Of a stretch of DNA of 64,000 nt, positions 31,901 to 43,989 are shown piece by piece. The position numbers and the translations under genes were made by a program. The notes beneath the pieces are model-generated. The model was given only the letters and a program-made list of their open reading frames with translations. It did not search any database and was not told the origin of the DNA. Every line of letters starts with the position of its first letter. The stretch's first letter is position 1. This DNA is from Hexactinellida sp. DTS-2022 (lineage: Eukaryota > Porifera > Hexactinellida), in NCBI GenBank assembly GCA_028753945.1, contig JAPNXP010000004.1, positions 62,001-126,000 on the forward strand, in the 5' to 3' direction.

Positions 31901-34900
31901 CGCAAAATGCGTACAATGTTATAAAGTAGATATATAAATAGCGAATACTAACGAGGTTCTCCTTTGTAGAATGGCTAGATATAGAAATGATGAATGTTTC
32001 ATTATGTTATTGGTTGATATAATGAATTTTGAATCCCAAAGTCTATATATTGTACGCAAAATGCGTACAAAGTTATAAAGTAGATATATAAATAGCGAAT
32101 ACTAACGAGGTTCTCCATTGTAGAATGTCCTACATATAGAAAGTATGAATGTTTCATTATGTTATTGCTTGATATAATTAATTTGGATCCCTACGTCTAT
32201 ATATTGTACGCAAAATGCGTACAATGTTATAAAGTAGATATATAAATAGCGAATACTAACGAGGTTCTCCTTTGTAGAATGGCTAGATATAGAAATGATG
32301 AATGTTTCATTATGTTATTGGTTGATATAATTAATTTGAATCCCAACGTCCATATATTGTACGCAAAATGCGTACAATGTTATAAAGTGGATATATAAAT
32401 AGCGAATACTAACGAGGTTCTCCATTGTAGAATGTCTAGATATAGAAAGTATGAATGTTTCATTATGTTATCGGTTAATATAATGAATTTTGAATCCCAA
32501 CGTCTATATATTTTTCGCAAAATGCGTACAATGTTATAAAGTGGATATATAAATAGCGAATACTAACGAGGTTCTCCATTGTAGAATGTCTAGATATTGA
32601 AAGTATGAATGTTTCATTATGTTATCGGTTAATATAATGAATTTTGAATCCCAACGTCTATATATTTTTCGCAAAATGCGTACAATGTTATAAAGTGGAT
32701 ATATAAATAGCGAATACTAACGAGGTTCTCCATTGTAGAATGTCTAGATATTGAAAGTATGAATGTTTCATTATGTTATCGGTTAATATAATGAATTTTG
32801 AATCCCAACGTCTATATATTGTACGCAAAATGCGTACAATGTTATAAAGTGGATATATAAATAGCGAATACTAACGAGGTTCTCCTTTGTAGAATGTCTA
32901 GATATAGAAAGTATGAATGTTTCATTATGTTATTGGTTGATAGAATAAATTTTGAGTCCCAACGTCTATATATTGTACGCAAAATGCGTACAATATTATA
33001 CAGTGGATATATAAATAGTGAATACTAACGAGTTTCTCCATTGTAGAATGTCCTACACATAGAAAGTATGAATGTTTCATTATGTTATTGGTTGATATAA
33101 TAAATTTTGAATCCCAACGTCTATATATTGTACGCAAAATGCGTACAATGTTATAAAGTGGATATATAAATAGCGAATACTAACGAGGTTCTCCTTTGTA
33201 GAATGTCTAGATATAGAAAGTATGAATGTTTCATTATGTTATTGGTTGATATAATTAATTTGGATCCCAAAGTCTATATATTGTACGCAAAATGCCTACA
33301 ATATTATACAGTAGATATATAAATAGCGAATACTAACGAGGTTCTCCATTGTAGAATGTCCTACATATAGAAAGTATGAATGTTTCATTATGTTATTGGT
33401 TGATATAATAAATTTTGAATCCCAACGTTTATATATTGTACGCAAAATGTGTACAATGTTATACTGTGGATATATAAATAGCGAATAGTAACGAGGTTCT
33501 CCATTGTAGAATGTCAGGGATATAGAAAGTATGAATGTTTCATTATGTTATTGGTTGATATAATTAATTTTGAATCCCAATGTCAATAAATTGTACGCAA
33601 AATGCGTACAATGTTATAAAGTAGATATATAAATAGCGAATACTAACGAGGTTCTCCTTTGTAGAATGGCTAGATATAGAAATGATGAATGTTTCATTAT
33701 GTTATTGGTTGATATAATGAATTTTGAATCCCAAAGTCTATATATTGTACGCAAAATGCGTACAAAGTTATAAAGTAGATATATAAATAGCGAATACTAA
33801 CGAGGTTCTCCATTGTAGAATGTCCTACATATAGAAAGTATGAATGTTTCATTATGTTATTGCTTGATATAATTAATTTGGATCCCTACGTCTATATATT
33901 GTACGCAAAATGCGTACAATGTTATAAAGTAGATATATAAATAGCGAATACTAACGAGGTTCTCCTTTGTAGAATGGCTAGATATAGAAATGATGAATGT
34001 TTCATTATGTTATTGGTTGATATAATTAATTTGAATCCCAACGTCCATATATTGTACGCAAAATGCGTACAATGTTATAAAGTGGATATATAAATAGCGA
34101 ATACTAACGAGGTTCTCCTTTGTAGAATGTCAGGGATATAGAAAGTATGAATGTTTCATTATGTTATTGGTTGATATAATAAATTTTGAATCCCAACGTC
34201 TATATATTGTACGCAAAATGCGTACAATGTTATAAAGTGGATATATAAATAGCGAATACTAACGAGGTTCTCCTTTGTAGAATGTCTAGATATAAAAAGT
34301 ATGAATGTTTCATTATGTTATTGGTTGATATAATAAATTTTGAGTCCCAACGTCTATATATTGCACGCAAAATGCGTACAATATTATACAGTGGATATAT
34401 AAATAGTGAATACTAACGAGGTTCTCCTTTGTAGAATGTCCTACATATAGAAAGTATGAATGTTTCATTATGTTATTGGTTGATATAATTAATTTGGATC
34501 CCAAAGTCTATATATTGTACGCAAAATCCCTACAATATTATACAGTAGATATATAAATAGCGAATACTAACGAGGTTCTCCTTTGTAGAATGTACTACAT
34601 ATAGAAAGTATGAATGTTTCATTATGTTATTGGTTGATACTGTATAATAAATTTTGAATCCCAACGTCTATATATTGTACGCAAAATGCGTACAATGTTA
34701 TACTGTGGATATATAAATAGCGAATACTAACGAGGTTCTCCTTTGTAGAATGTCAGGGATATAGAAAGTATGAATGTTTCATTATGTTATTGGTTGATAT
34801 AATTAATTTTGAATCCCAATGTCAATATATTGTACGCAAAATGCGTACAATGTTATAAAGTAGATATATAAATAGCGAATACTAACGAGGTTCTCCTTTG

Positions 34901-37900
34901 TAGAATGGCTAGATATAGAAATGATGAATGTTTCATTATGTTATTGGTTGATATAATGAATTTTGAATCCCAACGTCTATATATTGTTCGCAAAATGCGT
35001 ACAAACTTATAAAGTAGATATATAAATAGCGAATACTAACGAGGTTCTCCATTGTAGAATGTCCTACATATAGAAAGTATGAATGTTTCATTATGTTATT
35101 GGTTGATATAATTAATTTGGATCCCTACGTCTATATATTGTACGCAAAATGCGTACAATGTTATAAAGTAGATATATAAATAGCGAATACTAACGAGGTT
35201 CTCCTTTGTAGAATGGCTAGATATAGAAATGATGAATGTTTCATTATGTTATTGGTTGATATAATTAATTTGAATCCCAACGTCCATATATTGTACGCAA
35301 AATGCGTACAATGTTATACAGTGGATATATAAATAGCGAATACTAACGAGGTTCTCCTTTGTAGAATGGCTAGATATAGAAATGATGAATGTTTCATTAT
35401 GTTATTGGTTGATATAATAAATTTTGAATCCCAACGTCTATATATTGTACGCAAAATGCGTACAATGTTATAAAGTGGATATATAAATAGCGAATACTAA
35501 CGAGGTTCTCCTTTGTAGAATGTCTAGATATAAAAAGTATGAATGTTTCATTATGTTATTGGTTGATATAATAAATTTTGAGTCCCAACGTCTATATATT
35601 GCACGCAAAATGCGTACAATATTATACAGTGGATATATAAATAGTGAATACTAACGAGGTTCTCCATTGTAGAATGTCCTACATATAGAAAGTATGAATG
35701 TTTCATTATGTTATTGGTTGATATAATTAATTTGGATCCCAAAGTCTATATATTGTACGCAAAATCCCTACAATATTATACAGTAGATATATAAATAGCG
35801 AATACTAACGAGGTTCCCCTTTGTAGAATGTCCTACATATAGAAAGTATGAATGTTTCATTATGTTATTGGTTGATATAATAAATTTTGAATCCCAACGT
35901 CTATATATTGTACGCAAAATGCGTACAATGTTATACTGTGGATATATAAATAGCGAATACAAACGAGGTTCTCCTTTGTAGAATGGCTAGATATAGAAAT
36001 GATGAATGTATCATTATGTTATTGGTTGATATAATTAATTTTGAATCCCAAAGTCTATATATTGTACGCAAAATGCGTACAATGTTATAAAGTGGATATA
36101 TAAATAGCGAATACTAACGAGGTTCTCCTTTGTAGAATGGCTAGATATGGAAAGTATGAATGTTTCATTATGTTATCGGTTAATATAATGAATTTTGAAT
36201 CCCAACGTCTATATATTGTACGCAAAATGCGTACAATGTTATAAAGTGGATATATAAATAGCGAATACTAACGAGGTTCTCCTTTGTAGAATGTCAGGGA
36301 TATAGAAAGTATGAATGTTTCATTATGTTATTGGTTGATATAATAAATTTTGAGTCCCAACGTCTATATATTGTACGCAAAATGCGTTCAATATTATACA
36401 GTGGATATATAAATAGTGAATACTAACGAGTTTCTCCATTGTAGAATGTCCTACATATAGAAAGTATGAATGTTTCATTATGTTATTGGCTGAGATAATA
36501 AATTTTGAATCCCAACGTCTATATATTGTACGCAAAATGCGTACAATGTTATAAAGTGGATATATAAATAGCGAATACTAACGAGGTTCTCCTTTGTAGA
36601 ATGTCAGGGATATAGAAAGTATGAATGTTTCATTATGTTATTGGTTGATATAATTAATTTTGAATCCCAACGTCAATATATTGTACGCAAAATGCGTACA
36701 ATGTTATACAGTGGATATATAAATAGCGAATACTAACGAGGTTCTCCATTGTAGAATGTCTAGATATAGAAAGTATGAATGTTTCATTATGTTATTGGTT
36801 GATATAATTAATTTGAATCCCAACGTCCATATATTGTACGCAAAATGCGTACAATGTTATACAGTGGATATATAAAATAGCGAATACTAACGAGGTTCTC
36901 CTTTGTATAATGTCTAGATATAAAAAGTATGAATGTTTCATTATGTTATCGGTTAATATAATGAATTTTGAATCCCAACGTCTATATATTGTACGCAAAA
37001 TGCGTACAATGTTATAAAGTGGATATATAAATAGCGAATACTGACGAGGTTCTCCATTGTAGAATGTCCTACATATAGAAAGTATGAATGTTTCATTATG
37101 TTATTGCTTGATATAATTAATTTGGATCCCAAAGTCTATATATTGTACGCAAAATGAGTACAATGTTATAAAGTGGATATATAAATAGCGAATACTAACG
37201 AGGTTCTCCTTTGTAGAATGGCTAGATATAGAAATGATGAATGTTTCATTATGTTATTGGTTGATATAATGAATTTTGAATCCCAAAGTCTATATATTGT
37301 ACGCAAAATGCGTACAAAGTTATAAAGTAGATATATAAATAGCGAATACTAACGAGGTTCTCCATTGTAGAATGTCCTACATATAGAAAGTATGAATGTT
37401 TCATTATGTTATTGCTTGATATAATTAATTTGGATCCCTACGTCTATATATTGTACGCAAAATGCGTACAATGTTATAAAGTAGATATATAAATAGCGAA
37501 TACTAACGAGGTTCTCCATTGTAGAATGTCCTACATATAGAAAGTATGAATGTTTCATTATGTTATTGGTTGATATAATTAATTTGGATCCCAAAGTCTA
37601 TATATTGTACGCAAAATGCGTACAATGTTATACAGTGGATATATAAATAGCGAATACTAACGAGGTTCTCCATTGTAGAATGTCAGGGATATAGAAAGTA
37701 TGAATGTTTCATTATGTTATTGGTTGATATAATTAATTTGGATCCCTACGTCTATATATTGTACGCAAAATGCGTACAATGTTATAAAGTAGATATATAA
37801 ATAGCGAATACTAACGAGGTTCTCCTTTGTAGAATGGCTAGATATAGAAATGATGAATGTTTCATTATGTTATTGGTTGATATAATTAATTTGAATCCCA

Positions 37901-40900
37901 ACGTCCATATATTGTACGCAAAATGCGTACAATGTTATACAGTGGATATATAAATAGCGAATACTAACGAGGTTCTCCTTTGTAGAATGGCTAGATATAG
38001 AAATGATGAATGTTTCATTATGTTATTGGTTGATATAATAAATTTTGAATCCCAACGTCTATATATTGTACGCAAAATGCGTACAATGTTATAAAGTGGA
38101 TATATAAATAGCGAATACTAACGAGGTTCTCCTTTGTAGAATGTCTAGATATAAAAAGTATGAATGTTTCATTATGTTATTGGTTGATATAATAAATTTT
38201 GAGTCCCAACGTCTATATATTGTACGCAAAATCCCTACAATATTATACAGTAGATATATAAATAGCGAATACTAACGAGGTTCCCCTTTGTAGAATGTCC
38301 TACATATAGAAAGTATGAATGTTTCATTATGTTATTGGTTGATATAATAAATTTTGAATCCCAACGTCTATATATTGTACGCAAAATGCGTACAATGTTA
38401 TACTGTGGATATATAAATAGCGAATACTAACGAGGTTCTCCTTTGTAGAATGGCTAGATATAGAAATGATGAATGTATCATTATGTTATTGGTTGATATA
38501 ATTAATTTTGAATCCCAAAGTCTATATATTGTACGCAAAATGCGTACAATGTCATAAAGTGGATATATAAATAGCGAATACTAACGAGGTTCTCCTTTGT
38601 AGAATGGCTAGATATGGAAAGTATGAATGTTTCATTATGTTATCGGTTAATATAATGAATTTTGAATCCCAACGTCTATATATTGTACGCAAAATGCGTA
38701 CAATGTTATAAAGTGGATATATAAATAGCGAATACTAACGAGGTTCTCCTTTGTAGAATGTCAGGGATATAGAAAGTATGAATGTTTCATTATGTTATTG
38801 GTTGATATAATAAATTTTGAGTCCCAACGTCTATATATTGTACGCAAAATGCGTTCAATATTATACAGTGGATATATAAATAGTGAATACTAACGAGTTT
38901 CTCCATTGTAGAATGTCCTACATATAGAAAGTATGAATGTTTCATTATGTTATTGGCTGAGATAATAAATTTTGAATCCCAACGTCTATATATTGTACGC
39001 AAAATGCGTACAATGTTATAAAGTGGATATATAAATAGCGAATACTAACGAGGTTCTCCTTTGTAGAATGTCAGGGATATAGAAAGTATGAATGTTTCAT
39101 TATGTTATTGGTTGATATAATTAATTTTGAATCCCAACGTCAATATATTGTACGCAAAATGCGTACAATGTTATACAGTGGATATATAAATAGCGAATAC
39201 TAACGAGGTTCTCCATTGTAGAATGTCTAGATATAGAAAGTATGAATGTTTCATTATGTTATTGGTTGATATAATTAATTTGAATCCCAACGTCCATATA
39301 TTGTACGCAAAATGCGTACAATGTTATACAGTGGATATATAAAATAGCGAATACTAACGAGGTTCTCCTTTGTATAATGTCTAGATATAAAAAGTATGAA
39401 TGTTTCATTATGTTATCGGTTAATATAATGAATTTTGAATCCCAACGTCTATATATTGTACGCAAAATGCGTACAATGTTATAAAGTGGATATATAAATA
39501 GCGAATACTGACGAGGTTCTCCATTGTAGAATGTCCTACATATAGAAAGTATGAATGTTTCATTATGTTATTGCTTGATATAATTAATTTGGATCCCAAA
39601 GTCTATATATTGTACGCAAAATGAGTACAATGTTATAAAGTGGATATATAAATAGCGAATACTAACGAGGTTCTCCTTTGTAGAATGGCTAGATATAGAA
39701 ATGATGAATGTTTCATTATGTTATTGGTTGATATAATGAATTTTGAATCCCAAAGTCTATATATTGTACGCAAAATGCGTACAAAGTTATAAAGTAGATA
39801 TATAAATAGCGAATACTAACGAGGTTCTCCATTGTAGAATGTCCTACATATAGAAAGTATGAATGTTTCATTATGTTATTGCTTGATATAATTAATTTGG
39901 ATCCCTACGTCTATATATTGTACGCAAAATGCGTACAATGTTATAAAGTAGATATATAAATAGCGAATACTAACGAGGTTCTCCATTGTAGAATGTCCTA
40001 CATATAGAAAGTATGAATGTTTCATTATGTTATTGGTTGATATAATTAATTTGGATCCCAAAGTCTATATATTGTACGCAAAATGCGTACAATGTTATAC
40101 AGTGGATATATAAATAGCGAATACTAACGAGGTTCTCCATTGTAGAATGTCAGGGATATAGAAAGTATGAATGTTTCATTATGTTATTGGTTGATATAAT
40201 TAATTTGGATCCCTACGTCTATATATTGTACGCAAAATGCGTACAATGTTATAAAGTAGATATATAAATAGCGAATACTAACGAGGTTCTCCTTTGTAGA
40301 ATGGCTAGATATAGAAATGATGAATGTTTCATTATGTTATTGGTTGATATAATTAATTTGAATCCCAACGTCCATATATTGTACGCAAAATGCGTACAAT
40401 GTTATACAGTGGATATATAAATAGCGAATACTAACGAGGTTCTCCTTTGTAGAATGGCTAGATATAGAAATGATGAATGTTTCATTATGTTATTGGTTGA
40501 TATAATAAATTTTGAATCCCAACGTCTATATATTGTACGCAAAATGCGTACAATGTTATAAAGTGGATATATAAATAGCGAATACTAACGAGGTTCTCCT
40601 TTGTAGAATGTCTAGATATAAAAAGTATGAATGTTTCATTATGTTATTGGTTGATATAATAAATTTTGAGTCCCAACGTCTATATATTGCACGCAAAATG
40701 CGTACAATATTATACAGTGGATATATAAATAGCGAATACTAACGAGGTTCTCCATTGTAGAATGTCCTACATATAGAAAGTATGAATGTTTCATTATGTT
40801 ATTGGTTGATATAATTAATTTGGATCCCAAAGTCTATATATTGTACGCAAAATCCCTACAATATTATACAGTAGATATATAAATAGCGAATACTAACGAG

Positions 40901-43824
40901 GTTCTCCATTGTAGAATGTCCTACATATAGAAAGTATGAATGTTTCATTATGTTATTGGTTGATATAATAAATTTTGAATCCCAACGTCTATATATTGTA
41001 CGCAAAATGCGTACAATGTTATACTGTGGATATATAAATAGCGAATACTAACGAGGTTCTCCTTTGTAGAATGGCTAGATATAGAAATGATGAATGTATC
41101 ATTATGTTATTGGTTGATATAATTAATTTTGAATCCCAAAGTCTATATATTGTACGCAAAATGCGTACAATGTTATAAAGTGGATATATAAATAGCGAAT
41201 ACTAACGAGGTTCTCCTTTGTAGAATGGCTAGATATGGAAAGTATGAATGTTTCATTATGTTATCGGTTAATATAATGAATTTTGAATCCCAACGTCTAT
41301 ATATTGTACGCAAAATGCGTACAATGTTATAAAGTGGATATATAAATAGCGAATACTAACGAGGTTCTCCTTTGTAGAATGTCAGGGATATAGAAAGTAT
41401 GAATGTTTCATTATGTTATTGGTTGATATAATAAATTTTGAGTCCCAACGTCTATATATTGTACGCAAAATGCGTTCAATATTATACAGTGGATATATAA
41501 ATAGTGAATACTAACGAGTTTCTCCATTGTAGAATGTCCTACATATAGAAAGTATGAATGTTTCATTATGTTATTGGCTGATATAATAAATTTTGAATCC
41601 CAACGTCTATATATTGTACGCAAAATGCGTACAATGTTATAAAGTGGATATATAAATAGCGAATACTAACGAGGTTCTCCTTTGTAGAATGTCAGGGATA
41701 TAGAAAGTATGAATGTTTCATTATGTTATTGGTTGATATAATTAATTTTGAATCCCAACGTCAATATATTGTACGCAAAATGCGTACAATGTTATAAAGT
41801 GGATATATAAATAGCGAATACTAACGAGGTTCTCCTTTGTAGAATGTCAGGGATATAGAAAGTATGAATGTTTCATTATGTTATTGGTTGATATAATTAA
41901 TTTTGAATCCCAACGTCAATATATTGTACGCAAAATGCGTACAATGTTATACAGTGGATATATAAATAGCGAATACTAACGAGGTTCTCCATTGTAGAAT
42001 GTCTAGATATAGAAAGTATGAATGTTTCATTATGTTATTGGTTGATATAATTAATTTGAATCCCAACGTCCATATATTGTACGCAAAATGCGTACAATGT
42101 TATACAGTGGATATATAAAATAGCGAATACTAACGAGGTTCTCCTTTGTATAATGTCTAGATATAAAAAGTATGAATGTTTCATTATGTTATCGGTTAAT
42201 ATAATGAATTTTGAATCCCAACGTCTATATATTGTACGCAAAATGCGTACAATGTTATAAAGTGGATATATAAATAGCGAATACTGACGAGGTTCTCCAT
42301 TGTAGAATGTCCTACATATAGAAAGTATGAATGTTTCATTATGTTATTGGTTGATATAATTAATTTGGATCCCAAAGTCTATATATTGTACGCAAAATGA
42401 GTACAATGTTATAAAGTGGATATATAAATAGCGAATACTAACGAGGTTCTCCTTTGTAGAATGTCTAGATATAGAAATTATGAATGTTTCATTATGTTAT
42501 TGGTTGATATAATTAATTTTGAATCCCAACGTCAATATATTGTACGCAAAATGCGTACATTGTTATAAAGTAGATATATAAATAGCGAATACTAACGAGG
42601 TTCTCCATTGTAGAATGTCCTACATATAGAAAGTATGAATGTTTCATTATGTTATTGGTTGATATAATTAATTTGGATCCCAAAGTCTATATATTGTACG
42701 CAAAATGCGTACAATGTTATACAGTGGATATATAAATAGCGAATACTAACGAGGTTCTCCATTGTAGAATGTCAGGGATATAGAAAGTATGAATGTTTCA
42801 TTATGTTATTGGTTGATATAATTAATTTTGAATCCCAATGTCAATATATTGTACGCAAAATGCGTACAATGTTATACAGTGGATATATAAATAGCGAATA
42901 CTAACGAGTTTCTCCTTTGTAGAATGTCCTACATATAGAAAGTATGATTGTTTCATTATGTTATTGGTTGAGAATCGTGTACAATCATACAATGTAATCG
43001 AAACTCGTATTAACCGTGTTCGTATTAACTAATCCTAACTGTACGTAACATAATACTTACCTTGCTGCCATAGAGTGAGGTTGTCCCTTAGGAGCTGCAG
43101 AATAAGAGTGGCGTCCTTGTAATCCCCCTCCTGCAGCTGGTCTATGTTCCCGACTGCTTCGTCGAAAGATTTCTTAGCCAGCTCGTAGGCCCTACTGTGC
43201 TCGCCTAGAATCTCGTAGTAGAACACGGAGAAATTGAGCACCAGTCCTAACTTAATGGTGTCAGTGCTCAGGAGACAGGAGGAGGCTTCCAGCGCATTTT
43301 TGTAGAATTCTAGAGAATTCTGCGCAACCGAGGTTCGCTCGTCGCCCTGCTTGTACTCGGCCATGTAGCGGTAGTAGTCAGCTTTCATTTTGAGGTAGAA
43401 CACTCTGTCTTCGGGCTTATCGCACTTGGTTTCAATAAAATCAGTAGACAGGATCTGAGGGGACTTAAGTAATCACAGAGTATAGGTGTCATAAAGCGCA
43501 GAACAAACAACTCACTTCACACAGAATCTCGTTACACTTCTCATCCAGCTCCTCCTCTATCCTCTTGATATATTCGAACAGCAGCACGTCTTGACTCTCG
43601 GAGCTTTCATAGAGGAACTTGAAGGTCCTCAGCGCAGTGCGTCTCTGTCCAACCACGTTCTTGTACCCAACAGACATCAGGTTGCGCTCCTCCACGTCCA
43701 GTGGTGCGTATTTGAGAGCCACCTGCTTCATAGCCTCGACCATGTCCTCATAGCGCTCGCAGTGCTCAGAGAGACGCGCCTGGTAAATCAGTCTCTTCTT
43801 GTCTTCGGATGCCTCTTCGGACAT
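19926..43824 (-). CDS. 14-3-3 protein, paralogue A, with a 23 kb satellite-filled last intron
   Basis: 14-3-3 proteins are dimeric phosphoserine/threonine adaptors in the cytosol. Exons are 43516-43824, 43061-43454 and 19926-19999, giving 258 residues. Exon 1 has [18 protein letters not shown] and exon 2 has [24 protein letters not shown] and LRDNLTLW, including the basic phosphate-binding residues. Exon 2 ends with one extra base at a canonical donor, AAG/GTAAGT. Nothing between it and the satellite can supply the missing tail. At 19999 an acceptor (GTGTAG) is followed by a frame that completes the split codon and encodes an acidic tail (DNPEE, then GENNENL and stop), the composition expected of a 14-3-3 end. 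The intron of 23,061 bases is about a hundred times longer than its neighbours. The first two exons are certain; the distant third is strongly suggested by phase and composition and needs RNA support. Confidence 0.8.
20021..20138. mobile_element. Left part of a MITE split by the hAT-like element and satellite
   Basis: This block (ACCTCGCTAATGCGAACACC, AGGGGACCGT, then GGGGACTGAAATAGTG) matches the reverse complement of the intact element at 62908-63066 from its end to GACTGAAATAGTG. The matching right part of the same element is at 42974-43043. It lies just inside the 14-3-3 intron. Confidence 0.75.
20139..20292. mobile_element. GC-rich miniature element with inverted-repeat ends (hAT-like)
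   Basis: About 150 bases of very high GC in an AT-rich setting. The ends carry a perfect inverted 11-mer, GGCGGCGCGGC at 20143-20153 and its complement at 20279-20289, and the outer bases (CA.GGGCGG / CCGCCTCTG) resemble hAT termini. Inside there are many GGGGCCC-type runs and no open frame of note. The class is inferred from the ends alone. Confidence 0.6.
20293..42965. repeat. Satellite array, about 147 monomers of 154 bases
   Basis: A head-to-tail array of a roughly 154-base AT-rich monomer. Each monomer contains a hairpin of two perfect 9-base arms (ATTGTACGC and GCGTACAAT) around AAAAT, then GATATATAAATAG, ATACTAACGAGG, a TAGAATGTC variant block, and TATGAATGTTTCATTATG. Variants such as TCTAGATAT, CAGGGATAT, CCTACATAT and GGCTAGATAT mark monomer types. 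They recur in the same order at spacings of 1543, 2464, 2467 and 2621 bases, which shows higher-order units of 10, 16 and 17 monomers. The array starts and stops at the same monomer register (GGTTGAGA at 20293 and again at 42966). Open frames of 60-76 codons inside it are chance read-through and not genes. Confidence 0.97.
42974..43043. mobile_element. Right part of the split MITE
   Basis: The sequence CGAAACTCGTATTAACCG followed by TGTTCGTATTAACTA and an AACTGTA end matches the other end of the MITE family copy at 62908-63066. Together with 20021-20138 it brackets the hAT-like element and the satellite. It ends 17 bases inside the 14-3-3 exon 2 donor. Confidence 0.7.
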
Positions 43825-43989
43825 GTAGCTCTAACTCAAGCGGATTAGCACAAGGGTATAACAGAGCGGTAAATATAATAATGAGATAGGATAAAACAAT
43901 AAATCTACATCGCATAACTATGTAAGCCTATAGAAGTTGAACAGTGACATAATACACAAACCGAACAACCATTCAAGCACCAAACACGC

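Noticed and set aside
20438..42241. Many near-identical 60-76 codon minus-strand frames inside the array
   Set aside because: They arise because the monomer length lets one frame stay open over about 1.4 monomers. They have no conserved start context, no domain, and vary with satellite variants, so they are repeat read-through.
20293..42965. Resemblance to a CRISPR array (regular repeats with variable parts)
   Set aside because: The unit is a 154-base monomer repeated in full, with no unique spacers, and it lies in a eukaryotic intron. It is a satellite.
20293..42965. A CENP-B-box-like motif in the satellite
   Set aside because: I looked for TTCG....A..CGGG on both strands of the monomer. 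TTCGC is present but no CGGG follows at the right spacing.
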